NCBI RefSeq assembly: GCF_015694705.1
Contig: NZ_JADQDR010000001.1
Span: 620,001-684,000, forward strand
Direction of reading: 5' to 3'
Source: Pontibacter rufus
GTDB lineage: Bacteria; Bacteroidota; Bacteroidia; Cytophagales; Hymenobacteraceae
DNA length: 64,000 nucleotides
Position 1 is the first letter of the stretch. Every line of letters starts with the position of its first letter. The notes under the pieces are model-generated. The model saw only the letters and a list, made by a program, of their open reading frames with translations, did not search any database and was not told the DNA's origin. The position numbers were made by a program, and so were the translations under genes. Below, piece after piece: positions 25,724 to 33,272 of the stretch.

Positions 25724-26527
25724 TTAAGATATTGGAGTCGTAGAAGCAGCCGTTTTTTTCTTTCTTTTTCTTAGCATGAGATACTCTAGCACGCACACCG
25801 CCAGAATCAGCCAGAGGCTGCCCAGCAGATAGCCTGCGGCTACATCGCTGACGAAATGCACGCCAAGATAGAGGCGGCTGAAACCCATCAGGATAATGTA
25901 GGCAATGTCCAAGACTATCCAGAACCTGGCCCACTTGATATGCTGCCGCTCCAGCGAAAGAAAGACACAGATTATCCCAAACAAGGCTATCGCTCCGGCC
26001 GTGTGCCCGCTCGGGAACGAAAAGGAAGTGGCGGTATAGTATGCCACATCCAGCGGTCGCTCCCGGTGGAAGTATAGCTTAGTAAAGTAAATAGATATGC
26101 CTGACCCCAGCACAGACACCAGCAGGGCCACTATGTAATCCTTCTTTCTCTTGAAAAGCAGGATAAGCAGCGTAATTATAAAAGCCACCGCTACACTTAT
26201 ACTTGACCCCAATTGCGTAAAATAATAAAAGACTTTGGCTAACGCATCAGTCCGCAGATGGAAGAGGAAAAGGCTCACACTGCTGTCAAGATGTTCCATG
26301 CCGGGCGAGTTTACAATGTTCTCGGCTATCTCTGAGAGCATCGAAAGGTTGATAACCAATATTATCAGCAGCAAGGTTAACGGCAGGCCCAGGAAATCCT
26401 GCATACCCAGCCGGTTCCTTACAAAACCAACTAGCTTAGGATGGCTTTTCTCCAGTTGCTTTATTGCCTTCAGCTCAAAAAAATTGTTTACTGTGGTTGA
26501 TATAAAAGTTAAAGGTCTTGTAAACAT
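25724..26527 (-). CDS. PAP2-family membrane phosphatase
   Basis: Start chosen at 26527 (MFTRPLTFISTTVNNFFELK) because the upstream codons have no protein-like pattern and would overlap the next gene region. About 267 residues with six membrane helices. The PAP2 signature is complete: KLYFHRERP, FSFPSGHTAG and FSRLYLGVHFVSDVAAG. The hydrophobic core fits an integral lipid phosphatase acting at the periplasmic face, for instance on undecaprenyl pyrophosphate or phosphatidylglycerophosphate. It is the second of four PAP2 genes within 7 kb. The C-terminus ends in a basic tail RKRKKKT. Confidence 0.87.
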   Translation of the reverse strand: MFTRPLTFISTTVNNFFELKAIKQLEKSHPKLVGFVRNRLGMQDFLGLPLTLLLIILVINLSMLSEIAENIVNSPGMEHLDSSVSLFLFHLRTDALAKVFYYFTQLGSSISVAVAFIITLLILLFKRKKDYIVALLVSVLGSGISIYFTKLYFHRERPLDVAYYTATSFSFPSGHTAGAIALFGIICVFLSLERQHIKWARFWIVLDIAYIILMGFSRLYLGVHFVSDVAAGYLLGSLWLILAVCVLEYLMLRKRKKKTAASTTPIS

Positions 26528-26601
26528 AGCGGGCGCAATTAAGCTAAGGTTAAATTTATGGCAGTTGAAATACGACGTATGGAAAGCCTGTACCTGCGCC
26601 T

Positions 26602-27210
26602 TTAAAGAGGCAGAAGTTCCCGCTCGCGCAGTATGTTTTTGTTCTTCTGCGCGTCGTAGCTTCCTTTGGCGTAAGACGTAAAAAAAGTATGGCTTTCTAA
26701 AAAGGAAATATTCTGGCAATGCCATTCCCGGTCAGGTATGGTTGTCCCGCTGACCAATTCCCGCTCTTTCCTGAGCTTCTGGGAGGAGGTAGGAAACGAG
26801 GGCTTGCCCAGGTGACTCAGGTCGGCATCGCACAGCGCCTGCTCTGGCAGCGTTTCGGGTTGCTGCGCCTGCCTGGTCGCCTCAATGCAGGCAGCCACCT
26901 GCTCCCGGAAACTCACGTGAGCGCCTTGCGTCCGCAGAAAATCCGTGGCTATCTGCTTACTGATTTCTTCGTGGCCTTTATACTTGTCGCGGTAGCCGGT
27001 GTCATGAAACCACGCCGCCACAAGCAATACCTGCATTTCTTCCGCTGATAAGCCGCTGTGCAGACCTATCTCATAAGCTGCCTTTGCCACCGCTGCCGTG
27101 TGCTGGTAATTATGAAAGACAAGGTTTGCCGGCAGCTTACTCTTCAGCAGTTGCGTGCAGAATGCTTCTGCCTTTTGTATAAGCGTTTGTTTATATTTAT
27201 CTGGTATCAT
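26602..27210 (-). CDS. HD-domain metal-dependent phosphohydrolase
   Basis: 202 residues. The HD-domain ligands appear in order: HNYQHT (first His), AAWFHDTGY (the HD pair) and CDADLSHLG (late Asp). The domain covers about residues 20-160; after it a helix with KERELVSGTTIPDREWHCQNISFLESHTFFTSYAK follows. HD enzymes of this shape hydrolyse nucleotides or phosphate esters with a bivalent metal. It sits between a PAP2 gene and the histidine kinase, all on the minus strand. The specific substrate cannot be inferred. Confidence 0.82.
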   Translation of the reverse strand: MIPDKYKQTLIQKAEAFCTQLLKSKLPANLVFHNYQHTAAVAKAAYEIGLHSGLSAEEMQVLLVAAWFHDTGYRDKYKGHEEISKQIATDFLRTQGAHVSFREQVAACIEATRQAQQPETLPEQALCDADLSHLGKPSFPTSSQKLRKERELVSGTTIPDREWHCQNISFLESHTFFTSYAKGSYDAQKNKNILRERELLPL

Positions 27211-27389
27211 AGTTTATAAGGCTGTGTAGGAAACACCTCCTTTTTGCCTGTACGATAGGAATCTGTAGGAAATCTGGGTTAGGAGTATTGTGCCTAGAAC
27301 CTGGCGTAGAAGCAGGGGCACAGAGAGAATCAGCGGTTGGACAACCTTTCAGTAGGTTATAGTGGAGCGAGAAGTAGTATGGGTTAAAG

Positions 27390-28652
27390 CTAGTATTGGG
27401 ATGGCTGGAAATCCACCTGTAGGGTATGGGTATTTTGGTTGGTTTCATACGTTACGTGCCATCCGTAGAGGTTGCAGATGGTTCTGACAATGGCCAGGCC
27501 GAGTCCCAGAGAGTTGGAAGATGGATCTGCCTTTTGGAAACGTTCAAAGAGCATCGCCGGGGCGTGGGGCAGCGGCGTCCCTGAGTTAGAAACTTTTAAA
27601 CTGCTATCCGTTAATTTAATAAAGATAAAACCATCCGGAATGTTATGCTTAACCGCGTTTCGGAGCAGGTTAGAAACAAGGGCCTCTGCCAGGGCAGGGT
27701 TAGCTGTGACGATAAGAGCAGGTGTGGGAACGAAGTCTACATGAATGGCTTTGTCTTGTATAAAGTCCACGAAATCTTGCAGTTGCCGTACTATCATTGC
27801 ACTTACATCAACCGCTTCGGTATAGATAAACTGCCTGTTCTCAATCTTGGTAAGCAGCAGCAGGGTCTGGTTAAGCCTGGAAAGCTTCTGTACAGAGGAG
27901 GAGGCCACCTGAATACGGCTGGCCTGCTGCTCATTTAGCGCCACATCCTGCAGCAGTTCATCCAGCTTTGCCTGTATGACAGCCAGTGGCGTTTGCATTT
28001 CATGGGAAGCATTTTCCGAGAATTCTTTAAGGGCCCTGAAGTCGGAACGGGTTTTTTCTGTCAGCTTGGAAATAGCCCTATTCAACTCGGCAAACTCAGT
28101 GATTCCGCCGCTTTCCAGCTGCAGGGGCGAGTTCTGATAAACGGAAAAATTTTTAAGCGCCTTCAAACTGCCGTAAAAAGGGCTCCATAGTTTATGATAA
28201 ATAATTCTGTTCATCAGCGCCAGGAACAGGAATAAGGTTAACAGGACTGCGGCAAGCGACACGCCGATGGTAGCCAGGGACTTCACACGCTCCACAACCA
28301 TTTGCCGGAGCACGATGCGGTAGGTGCTCCCATTTACCTCGCGCACAGATGTAACTTGCCGAAAGGTTTCTATCTCACCCTCCAGTGCATCAAATAAAAC
28401 AGTATCTTTCAAGGTGAGGCGCTCTTCTCTCCGGCCGCGTAGCTCTTCTACTTCTATGACAGGCGGCAACACCGTTATTTGCTGCCCGGCTTTTAAAGCC
28501 GTTGCTATGCGCTTTTCGTTGGACAGTAACTGTTCAGATGCCTCTTCCTCCACAGTGTCGGTAATGAGAACATAAAGAAAGCCGCCAGCTAACAGAAGCA
28601 GCAATGCCGTAAAAAGCAGGTACACGCGGTTGGTTTTCTGTAATAGCCTCAT
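27390..28652 (-). CDS. Sensor histidine kinase
   Basis: Start at 28652 chosen because its ATG overlaps the stop of the response regulator (ATGA, 28649-28652). About 420 residues: TM1 (residues 11-31), a periplasmic sensor loop of about 95 residues rich in charged residues, and TM2 (residues 125-150). The dimerisation/phosphoacceptor region is FSENASHEMQTPLAV with His217. The ATPase domain has the N box NLLRNAVKHN, and a late G box GLGLAIVRTICNLYG. It phosphorylates the OmpR-type regulator encoded just before it. The short sensor loop has no His/Cys metal pattern, so the stimulus is unknown. Confidence 0.9.
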   Translation of the reverse strand: MRLLQKTNRVYLLFTALLLLLAGGFLYVLITDTVEEEASEQLLSNEKRIATALKAGQQITVLPPVIEVEELRGRREERLTLKDTVLFDALEGEIETFRQVTSVREVNGSTYRIVLRQMVVERVKSLATIGVSLAAVLLTLFLFLALMNRIIYHKLWSPFYGSLKALKNFSVYQNSPLQLESGGITEFAELNRAISKLTEKTRSDFRALKEFSENASHEMQTPLAVIQAKLDELLQDVALNEQQASRIQVASSSVQKLSRLNQTLLLLTKIENRQFIYTEAVDVSAMIVRQLQDFVDFIQDKAIHVDFVPTPALIVTANPALAEALVSNLLRNAVKHNIPDGFIFIKLTDSSLKVSNSGTPLPHAPAMLFERFQKADPSSNSLGLGLAIVRTICNLYGWHVTYETNQNTHTLQVDFQPSQY

Positions 28653-29326
28653 CTGTCTGTGAATTTGTAGCCTACGCCATAAATGCTTTGCAGATAATCG
28701 CTGCTGCACTCCTGGAGAACCTTGCGGCGCAGGTTTTTTATGTGGGTATAGATAAAGTCAAAGCTGTCTACTAAATCAATGCTGTCGCCCCAGATGTGCT
28801 CTGCAATCGACTCCTTGGTTAACACTCTGTGTTTATTGGTTACAAAGTACAACAGCAGGTCATACTCCTTCTTTGTAAGCTCTATGGACTTATCCTGTAC
28901 TTTCACCTGCATAGCATCCGGTATAATCTCAATCTCATTAAAAATAATAGAGCTGTTGCCATTAAACCTCCGTCGCCGGATGATGGCATTGACCCGGGAG
29001 TTGAGTTCTGCCATAAAAAAAGGTTTTGTGATATAGTCGTCCGCCCCAAGGTCAAGCCCTTTCAGTTTGTCATCAAGGGAGTTTCTGGCTGATACTATCA
29101 GAATCCCGGTGTCGGGCTGCTTTTCCTTCAGCTTTTTCAGCAAGTCAAGTCCATTCCCGTCCGGTAGTGTAATGTCCAGGATAACAGCATCATATTGATA
29201 CACCACCAGCTTGTCTTCTGCAATGGAGTAGCTGGCCGCTTCCTCGCAGGTAAACCCCTCATGCCGCAAAAAAGCGGAAGTAGTGTGGAGCAGGTTTAAT
29301 TCATCTTCAACAAGAAGTATTTTCAT
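28649..29326 (-). CDS. OmpR-family response regulator
   Basis: Start at 29326 (MKILLVEDELNLLHTTSAF) gives the receiver domain at its normal N-terminus; the phosphoacceptor Asp51 sits in AVILDITLPDG, the conserved Lys101 in DDYITKPF. A winged-helix DNA-binding domain covers residues about 130-225 (KEYDLLLYFVTNKHRVLTKESIAEHIWG, YIHIKNLRRKV-like YTHIKNLRRKV, SIYGVGYKF). The 4-nt overlap with the kinase gene indicates translational coupling. Divergent to it, four genes (mini-lipoprotein, two PAP2 phosphatases, EamA) are possible targets, but no binding repeat is evident in the 214 nt between. Confidence 0.92.
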   Translation of the reverse strand: MKILLVEDELNLLHTTSAFLRHEGFTCEEAASYSIAEDKLVVYQYDAVILDITLPDGNGLDLLKKLKEKQPDTGILIVSARNSLDDKLKGLDLGADDYITKPFFMAELNSRVNAIIRRRRFNGNSSIIFNEIEIIPDAMQVKVQDKSIELTKKEYDLLLYFVTNKHRVLTKESIAEHIWGDSIDLVDSFDFIYTHIKNLRRKVLQECSSDYLQSIYGVGYKFTDR

Positions 29327-29539
29327 ACTGTATTTTTGATACAAGTTACTACGCAATTCTGAAGCAAATCTGGTATGCCATTGCCCAGGCAAGTATAAGC
29401 AAGCGCTACAGGAGCAGTGTAAGCGGGTACGGTCTCTGTTAGGCGTTCAGAAAAATATGCCTGCATCTGCGTTTCTCCAGATTTCCTCCAGAAACAGGCC
29501 GTATACTTGACTAATATCAGCAATAATGTGCAAGGAAAG

Positions 29540-29623
29540 ATGGAAAGATTAACTAAATATATTTTGTTTTTGGCAGGTACTCTGAGCGTTATCGCCTGCG
29601 GCAATGAATTAAAGCATGCTTGA
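29540..29623 (+). CDS. 27-residue mini-lipoprotein upstream of a PAP2 gene
   Basis: ATG at 29540 after a GGAAAG-type site, then a basic n-region (MERLTKY), a hydrophobic core (ILFLAGTLS) and a lipobox VIAC followed by only GNELKHA and a stop. If processed, the mature lipid-anchored peptide has eight residues. The stop codon overlaps the start of the PAP2 gene by 8 nt, suggesting coupled translation. The size is similar to entericidin-type peptides but without sequence match. It may instead be the fossil leader of a longer lipoprotein. Confidence 0.5.
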   Translation: MERLTKYILFLAGTLSVIACGNELKHA

Positions 29624-30215
29624 CTTTTTTCAGTCGCTGGATGAGCAGTGGCTTTTGCTGATTAACCAGGCGCACAACCCGTGCCTGGATGTTATCATGT
29701 GGTACCTGAGCAACACCTGGGTCTGGATTCCTTTTTATGTGTTCATCGTGCTGGTGCTGGCAACAAAATTGAAGCAAAAGGCCATTCCGCTTGTGCTGCT
29801 CATACTTCCGCTCATCGTTTGCAGCGACCAGTTGGCTTCGGGGCTTTTTAAAAATTATTTCCTTCGCCTGCGGCCCAGCCACGAGCCGCACCTGGAGCAC
29901 CTGCTGCACTATGTGAACGACTACCACGGTGGCATGTATGGCTTTATATCGTCGCACGCCATGAATGTTTTCTCATTGAGCTTTTACCTGCTGTTTACCG
30001 TCGGCAGGCGCATCAAAGGCTTGCTCATCGTCCTGTTTGTCTGGGCGGCTGCCGTAGCTTATAGCCGCATCTACCTGGGCGTGCATTATCCTTCGGATGT
30101 GCTGGTTCCTTTTGTGCTGAGCATCCCGCTGGCCTATGGTTTCAGTAAAATATATGCGCTTATACTTGCTAAATATTATAACGACAATCAGTTTCATCCT
30201 TCCAAAATTTCCTAA
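29616..30215 (+). CDS. PAP2-family membrane phosphatase (lipid A phosphatase-like)
   Basis: 199 residues with five or six membrane helices. Motifs: KNYFLRLRPSHEP, GFISSHAMN with the catalytic His in a SSHA variant of the usual SGHT, and SRIYLGVHYPSDV. The SSHA variant is common in Bacteroidota PAP2 enzymes assigned to lipid A or undecaprenyl pyrophosphate dephosphorylation. Start codon lies inside the end of the mini-lipoprotein frame. The second PAP2 gene follows 9 nt later. Confidence 0.87.
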   Translation: MLDFFQSLDEQWLLLINQAHNPCLDVIMWYLSNTWVWIPFYVFIVLVLATKLKQKAIPLVLLILPLIVCSDQLASGLFKNYFLRLRPSHEPHLEHLLHYVNDYHGGMYGFISSHAMNVFSLSFYLLFTVGRRIKGLLIVLFVWAAAVAYSRIYLGVHYPSDVLVPFVLSIPLAYGFSKIYALILAKYYNDNQFHPSKIS

Positions 30216-30224
30216 AACTTATAC

Positions 30225-30812
30225 ATGAGCACGAGTCTTTTCTTTGTTGTTTACCTACTACTTTTAACCACCGGAACGCTGCAGGAGGCAGACGTTCACC
30301 TGCTGAAAGAAATAAACCTGCACCGGGCCACGGGATTAGACGGAGCCTTTCTGCTGATTACAGATTTGGCCGAACCTATTGCCTTTGCCATTCCCCTGGT
30401 GTTAGCTGCTATTGGGTTTTTAAGAAAAGATGCAGCACTCAAAAGAGTAGCTTTCTATATCGGCAGCGCAATCCTTTCCACCGGAATCATCGTGACGATT
30501 GTCAAGTATAGCGTTACCCGTCCAAGGCCTTTCTTAACCTACACGGGCATCCAGAATGTGGTGGCGGAAACAGGTTATTCCTTCCCCTCGGGGCATACCA
30601 GCTTTGCCTTTGCGCTGGCGATGGCTGTCAGTCTGTGGAGCCGGAAGTGGTACACGGCTCTTTTGGCTTTTGCCTGGGCTTTTATGGTGGCTTTTTCGCG
30701 CTTAGACCTGGGCCTGCATTACCCGACTGACGTAGCGTCTGCGGCGCTTATCGGGTCATTATCAGCCTTTATATGTTACCTGCTGGTATACCGGCGCCAG
30801 GCCAAAGTTTAA
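30225..30812 (+). CDS. PAP2-family membrane phosphatase
   Basis: 195 residues. After a signal/TM1 (LFFVVYLLLLTTGTLQ) the enzyme has the core motifs KYSVTRPRPF, TGYSFPSGHTSFAFA and FSRLDLGLHYPTDVASA. It is a distinct subfamily from its upstream neighbour, with a canonical SGHT. Probable substrate: isoprenoid or glycerolipid phosphate at the periplasmic face. It lies 9 nt after the first PAP2 and 37 nt before the EamA gene, so all three may be one transcript. Confidence 0.88.
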   Translation: MSTSLFFVVYLLLLTTGTLQEADVHLLKEINLHRATGLDGAFLLITDLAEPIAFAIPLVLAAIGFLRKDAALKRVAFYIGSAILSTGIIVTIVKYSVTRPRPFLTYTGIQNVVAETGYSFPSGHTSFAFALAMAVSLWSRKWYTALLAFAWAFMVAFSRLDLGLHYPTDVASAALIGSLSAFICYLLVYRRQAKV

Positions 30813-30849
30813 ACGCATACGTACTACCCTGAACTTAAACTGCTATACT

Positions 30850-31263
30850 ATGTGGTGGATATATGCCTTGCTATCAGCCTTTTTTGCGGCCTTGACCGCC
30901 ATCTTCGCCAAGATTGGCGTGTCGAATGTGAACTCCGATTTGGCGACAGCCATCCGCACGGTAGTCATTCTGGTAGTTGCCTGGGGAATCGCTATGGCTC
31001 GGGGAGAAGTGAAGGGAATTCATACTATATCCAAGTATAGCATGTGGTTTCTGATTTTATCTGGACTGGCAACCGGACTGTCGTGGATATTTTACTACAA
31101 AGCGCTGAAACTCGGCAAAGTGTCGCAGGTGGCGCCGGTCGATAAGCTGAGCGTGGCGCTCACGATTATACTATCGGTCATTATCCTGAAAGAGACGCTG
31201 ACGATAAAAACGATTATTGGCGCGCTGCTTATTATAGGCGGCACGCTGGTGCTGATTTTTTAA
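30850..31263 (+). CDS. EamA/DMT-type half transporter
   Basis: 137 residues with five hydrophobic segments, beginning WWIYALLSAFFAALTAIFAKIG and ending SVIILKETLTIKTIIGALLIIGGTLVLIF. This is one EamA repeat, half the size of usual drug/metabolite transporters, so it must dimerise to make a complete carrier. The GxxxxE-type loop ILKETLT at the fourth helix is the family hallmark. Substrate unknown. It ends just before the fluoride riboswitch region. Confidence 0.85.
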   Translation: MWWIYALLSAFFAALTAIFAKIGVSNVNSDLATAIRTVVILVVAWGIAMARGEVKGIHTISKYSMWFLILSGLATGLSWIFYYKALKLGKVSQVAPVDKLSVALTIILSVIILKETLTIKTIIGALLIIGGTLVLIF

Positions 31264-31348
31264 GGGATGGAGCAATTTTAGTCCGGTCGTCAAACTTTTT
31301 TCACTCATTATAGTTTAAGAAATCAGCGAAAGATTTACCTTCGCCCTC

Positions 31349-31402
31349 TGGAAATGGTGTCTTCCATCTAACAAACCGCCGCAAGGCTAATGACACCTAC
31401 AA
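31349..31402 (+). promoter_or_regulatory. Fluoride riboswitch aptamer (crcB motif)
   Basis: All parts of the fluoride aptamer are present. P2: TGGAA (31349-31353) with TTCCA (31362-31366). P1: GGTGTC (31356-31361) with GACACC (31392-31397). P3: GCC (31378-31380), a GCAA loop, and GGC (31385-31387). The conserved AUG, ACCGCC and CTAATGACACCTAC fall where the known aptamers have AUG, ACYGCC and CUGAUG-CUAC. P2 and P1 differ from the Thermotoga sequence but keep pairing, which is covariation support. It lies ahead of a gene set with the CLC-F, CrcB and enolase, i.e. the expected fluoride regulon. Confidence 0.85.
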
Positions 31403-31452
31403 TTTAACATGCACAGGAGAGGGTCTTCTGTGGTATAAATGAATTGTAGGTG
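31394..31452 (+). promoter_or_regulatory. Expression platform of the fluoride riboswitch
   Basis: CACCTACAATT (31394-31404), which contains the 3' side of aptamer P1 and its conserved tail, is perfectly complementary to AATTGTAGGTG (31442-31452). The aptamer and this long-range hairpin therefore exclude each other, the usual logic of a switch. No T tract follows the hairpin, so it is more likely to act as an antiterminator, a stall or a translation-linked element than as a simple terminator. Confidence 0.6.
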
Positions 31453-31549
31453 CATACAAAACAAACTCTTCTTTCCCGGTACTTACCTGCTGCTTCCCCG
31501 CTGACAAAAAGCTGGCTGACGGCGCATGTCGTTTTATTTTTATTCAGGG

Positions 31550-31565
31550 AGAAAGTATACTTTCT
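31550..31565. repeat. 16-nt perfect palindrome in the leader of the fluoride operon
   Basis: AGAAAGTATACTTTCT, 54 nt ahead of the MFS start codon and centred on the dispersed AGTATACT core. Possible operator or just a palindromic form of the AAGTATA heptamer. Confidence 0.4.
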
Positions 31566-31619
31566 TTTGCTGTGTCCTCTTGCGCTATTTCCAGTCAATG
31601 GCCTTTTCAGTAGCATCAG

Positions 31620-32868
31620 ATGAAACAATCCATGCCCTCAATAACCCGGGAATCTGCCAGAACGGCTATGCGCTTTGTGGTGCTGCTTGGCCTGGTGAGC
31701 CTGTTTTCGGATATGACCTACGAGGCGGCCCGAAGTATAAACGGACCTTACCTGAACCTGCTGGGCCGCAGCGGGGCTACCGTAGGCTGGGTGGCTGGGC
31801 TGGGCGAGTTGCTGGGGTATGGCTTGCGCATCATATCAGGTTATTTGGCCGATAAAACCCGGAAATACTGGGTGATTACCTTTGCCGGCTATTTCCTGAA
31901 CCTTGTGTCGGTGCCGCTGCTTGCTTTTGCGGGTTACTGGCAGCTGGCGGTTGGGTTGATGATTGCCGAGCGCATCGGCAAAGCCATCCGGACACCTGCC
32001 CGCGATGCGATGCTCTCCTACGGCACGCATACGATGGGCAGGGGATGGGGCTTTGGCCTGCATGAGGCCATGGACCAGGTTGGCGCTACGTTGGGGCCTT
32101 TGCTGGTCAGCGCCGTGCTCCTTTACAAAGCACAGAATTACCACGATGCCTACCTGGTGCTGCTGTTTCCGGCCATAGCTGCCCTTGTCATTCTGTTCAT
32201 TGCCAGCAGGCAGTATCCGAACCCGGAAGAACTGGAGCTAACAGTCAAAACAACCACACTGGAAACGACCGGCTATCCCCGTAAATTCTGGATGTACTTA
32301 CTTACTGGCCGTGGTTTTTATTGCCGCTGGCTATGCCGATTTCCCGCTGATTGCCTACCACTTCAAAGATACACACTTGATAGCAGACGCGACTATTCCG
32401 GTTTTGTATGCTGCCGCCATGTTTGCGGATGCTGTTGCTGCGCTGGCGCTGGGGCGGTTGTTCGATAAAATAGGCATCCGGGCGTTAATGCTGGCCGTCG
32501 TGCTGTCGCTGTTTTTTGCGCCGCTCGTTTTTGCCGCGCATGGAAGCCTGACCACAGCGCTTATTGGGATGATACTCTGGGGAATTGGCATGGGCGCTCA
32601 GGAATCTATCGTAAAAGCGGAAGTCGCCCGGTTGATTCCAGCTGAAAGGCGGGGGACAGCTTACGGCCTGTTCAACACGGCCTTTGGCGTTTTCTGGTTT
32701 ATAGGCAGTGTTATGATGGGCTACCTGTATGATTTTTCCCTTACCGGGCTGATTCTGTTTTCGGTGCTTAGTCAGCTCGTTTCCGTCCTTATACTGTATA
32801 TCATCCATTTTAACCTTAAAAACGATACCGATGCCCAACTTAACGGAGGCACAGCAGCGGAGCATTAA
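31620..32868 (+). pseudogene. MFS transporter interrupted by a 4-bp frameshift (fluoride cluster)
   Basis: The first part (31620 to about 32300) encodes MFS helices 1-6, with FVVLLGLVSLFSDMTYEAARS, the loop GYLADKTRKYW and the motif ERIGKAIRTPARDAMLSY. The frame then shifts and helices 7-12 continue from about 32308 as LAVVFIAAGYADFPLIAYHF, GRLFDKIGIRALML and IWGIGMGAQESIVKAEVARLIP-like sequence up to 32868. The break is at three TACT copies (32295-32306). Removing one copy restores a continuous 414-residue protein reading KFWMYLLAVVFIAAG, so this is a single 4-bp duplication. It is the first gene after the fluoride riboswitch and overlaps the next gene by 38 nt. The transported substrate is not known. 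Confidence 0.85.
32295..32306 (+). repeat. Tetranucleotide repeat (TACT)3 that breaks the MFS gene
   Basis: Three exact copies of TACT. With two copies the MFS reading frame is intact, with three it is shifted by one base. Slippage at this site could turn the gene on and off, or the extra copy is a fixed mutation or an assembly error. Confidence 0.8.
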
Positions 32869-33250
32869 AGTGCTGGCTTGGGTGGTGGAGGAAAAGCTCA
32901 TGGACATGGAGGCGACGATGGCCTATTTTGAAAGTGCGCCTGATACAACCACCCGCTATACCTATGATTTGCCGGAAGAAACCAGCCGCCTGCTCCTGCT
33001 AAAGATACAGGCCATGCGTGCTGCCCTCCAGGAAATGAAAAGAACCTATGGGCTGGAGCAACAGAACCGGAAACTGAAGAAGGAGCTGCATGCCAAAAGC
33101 GCCTTTCTGTGGGAAGAACTGTCCGGCGCTACGTTCAAAAGGCTGGAAGGCTACGGGCCGGTAGACGAAGCGGAAAGAGCAGACTATGAAGCCTTGCAAA
33201 ACCGCATGACAACTTTGGCCGAAGAGATGATGACTTTATGCAACCACTAA
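32831..33250 (+). CDS. Uncharacterised helical protein in the fluoride cluster
   Basis: 139 residues, not recognised. The sequence is almost entirely helical: EAQQRSIKVLAWVVEEKLMDMEATMAYFESA, SRLLLLKIQAMRAALQEMKRTYGLEQQNRKLKKELHAKSA in segments, and EAERADYEALQNRMTTLAEEMMTL. Heptad-like spacing suggests a coiled coil from about residue 55 to 90. There is no signal peptide or membrane segment, so it is cytoplasmic. Its start lies 38 nt inside the end of the MFS gene and its stop is 22 nt before enolase, so it is transcribed with both. A role as a partner of enolase or of the transporter is possible but unproven. Confidence 0.7.
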   Translation: MPNLTEAQQRSIKVLAWVVEEKLMDMEATMAYFESAPDTTTRYTYDLPEETSRLLLLKIQAMRAALQEMKRTYGLEQQNRKLKKELHAKSAFLWEELSGATFKRLEGYGPVDEAERADYEALQNRMTTLAEEMMTLCNH

Positions 33251-33272
33251 CATATAAATAAAATATATACCT

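Noticed and set aside
26602..27210. HD protein as a CD-NTase-type defence effector
   Set aside because: It lacks any neighbouring cyclase or effector and looks like an ordinary HD hydrolase.
31526..31855. Open frame of 109 residues starting in the leader of the MFS gene
   Set aside because: It overlaps the MFS start in another frame, has no protein-like composition and no recognisable domain; kept as shadow.
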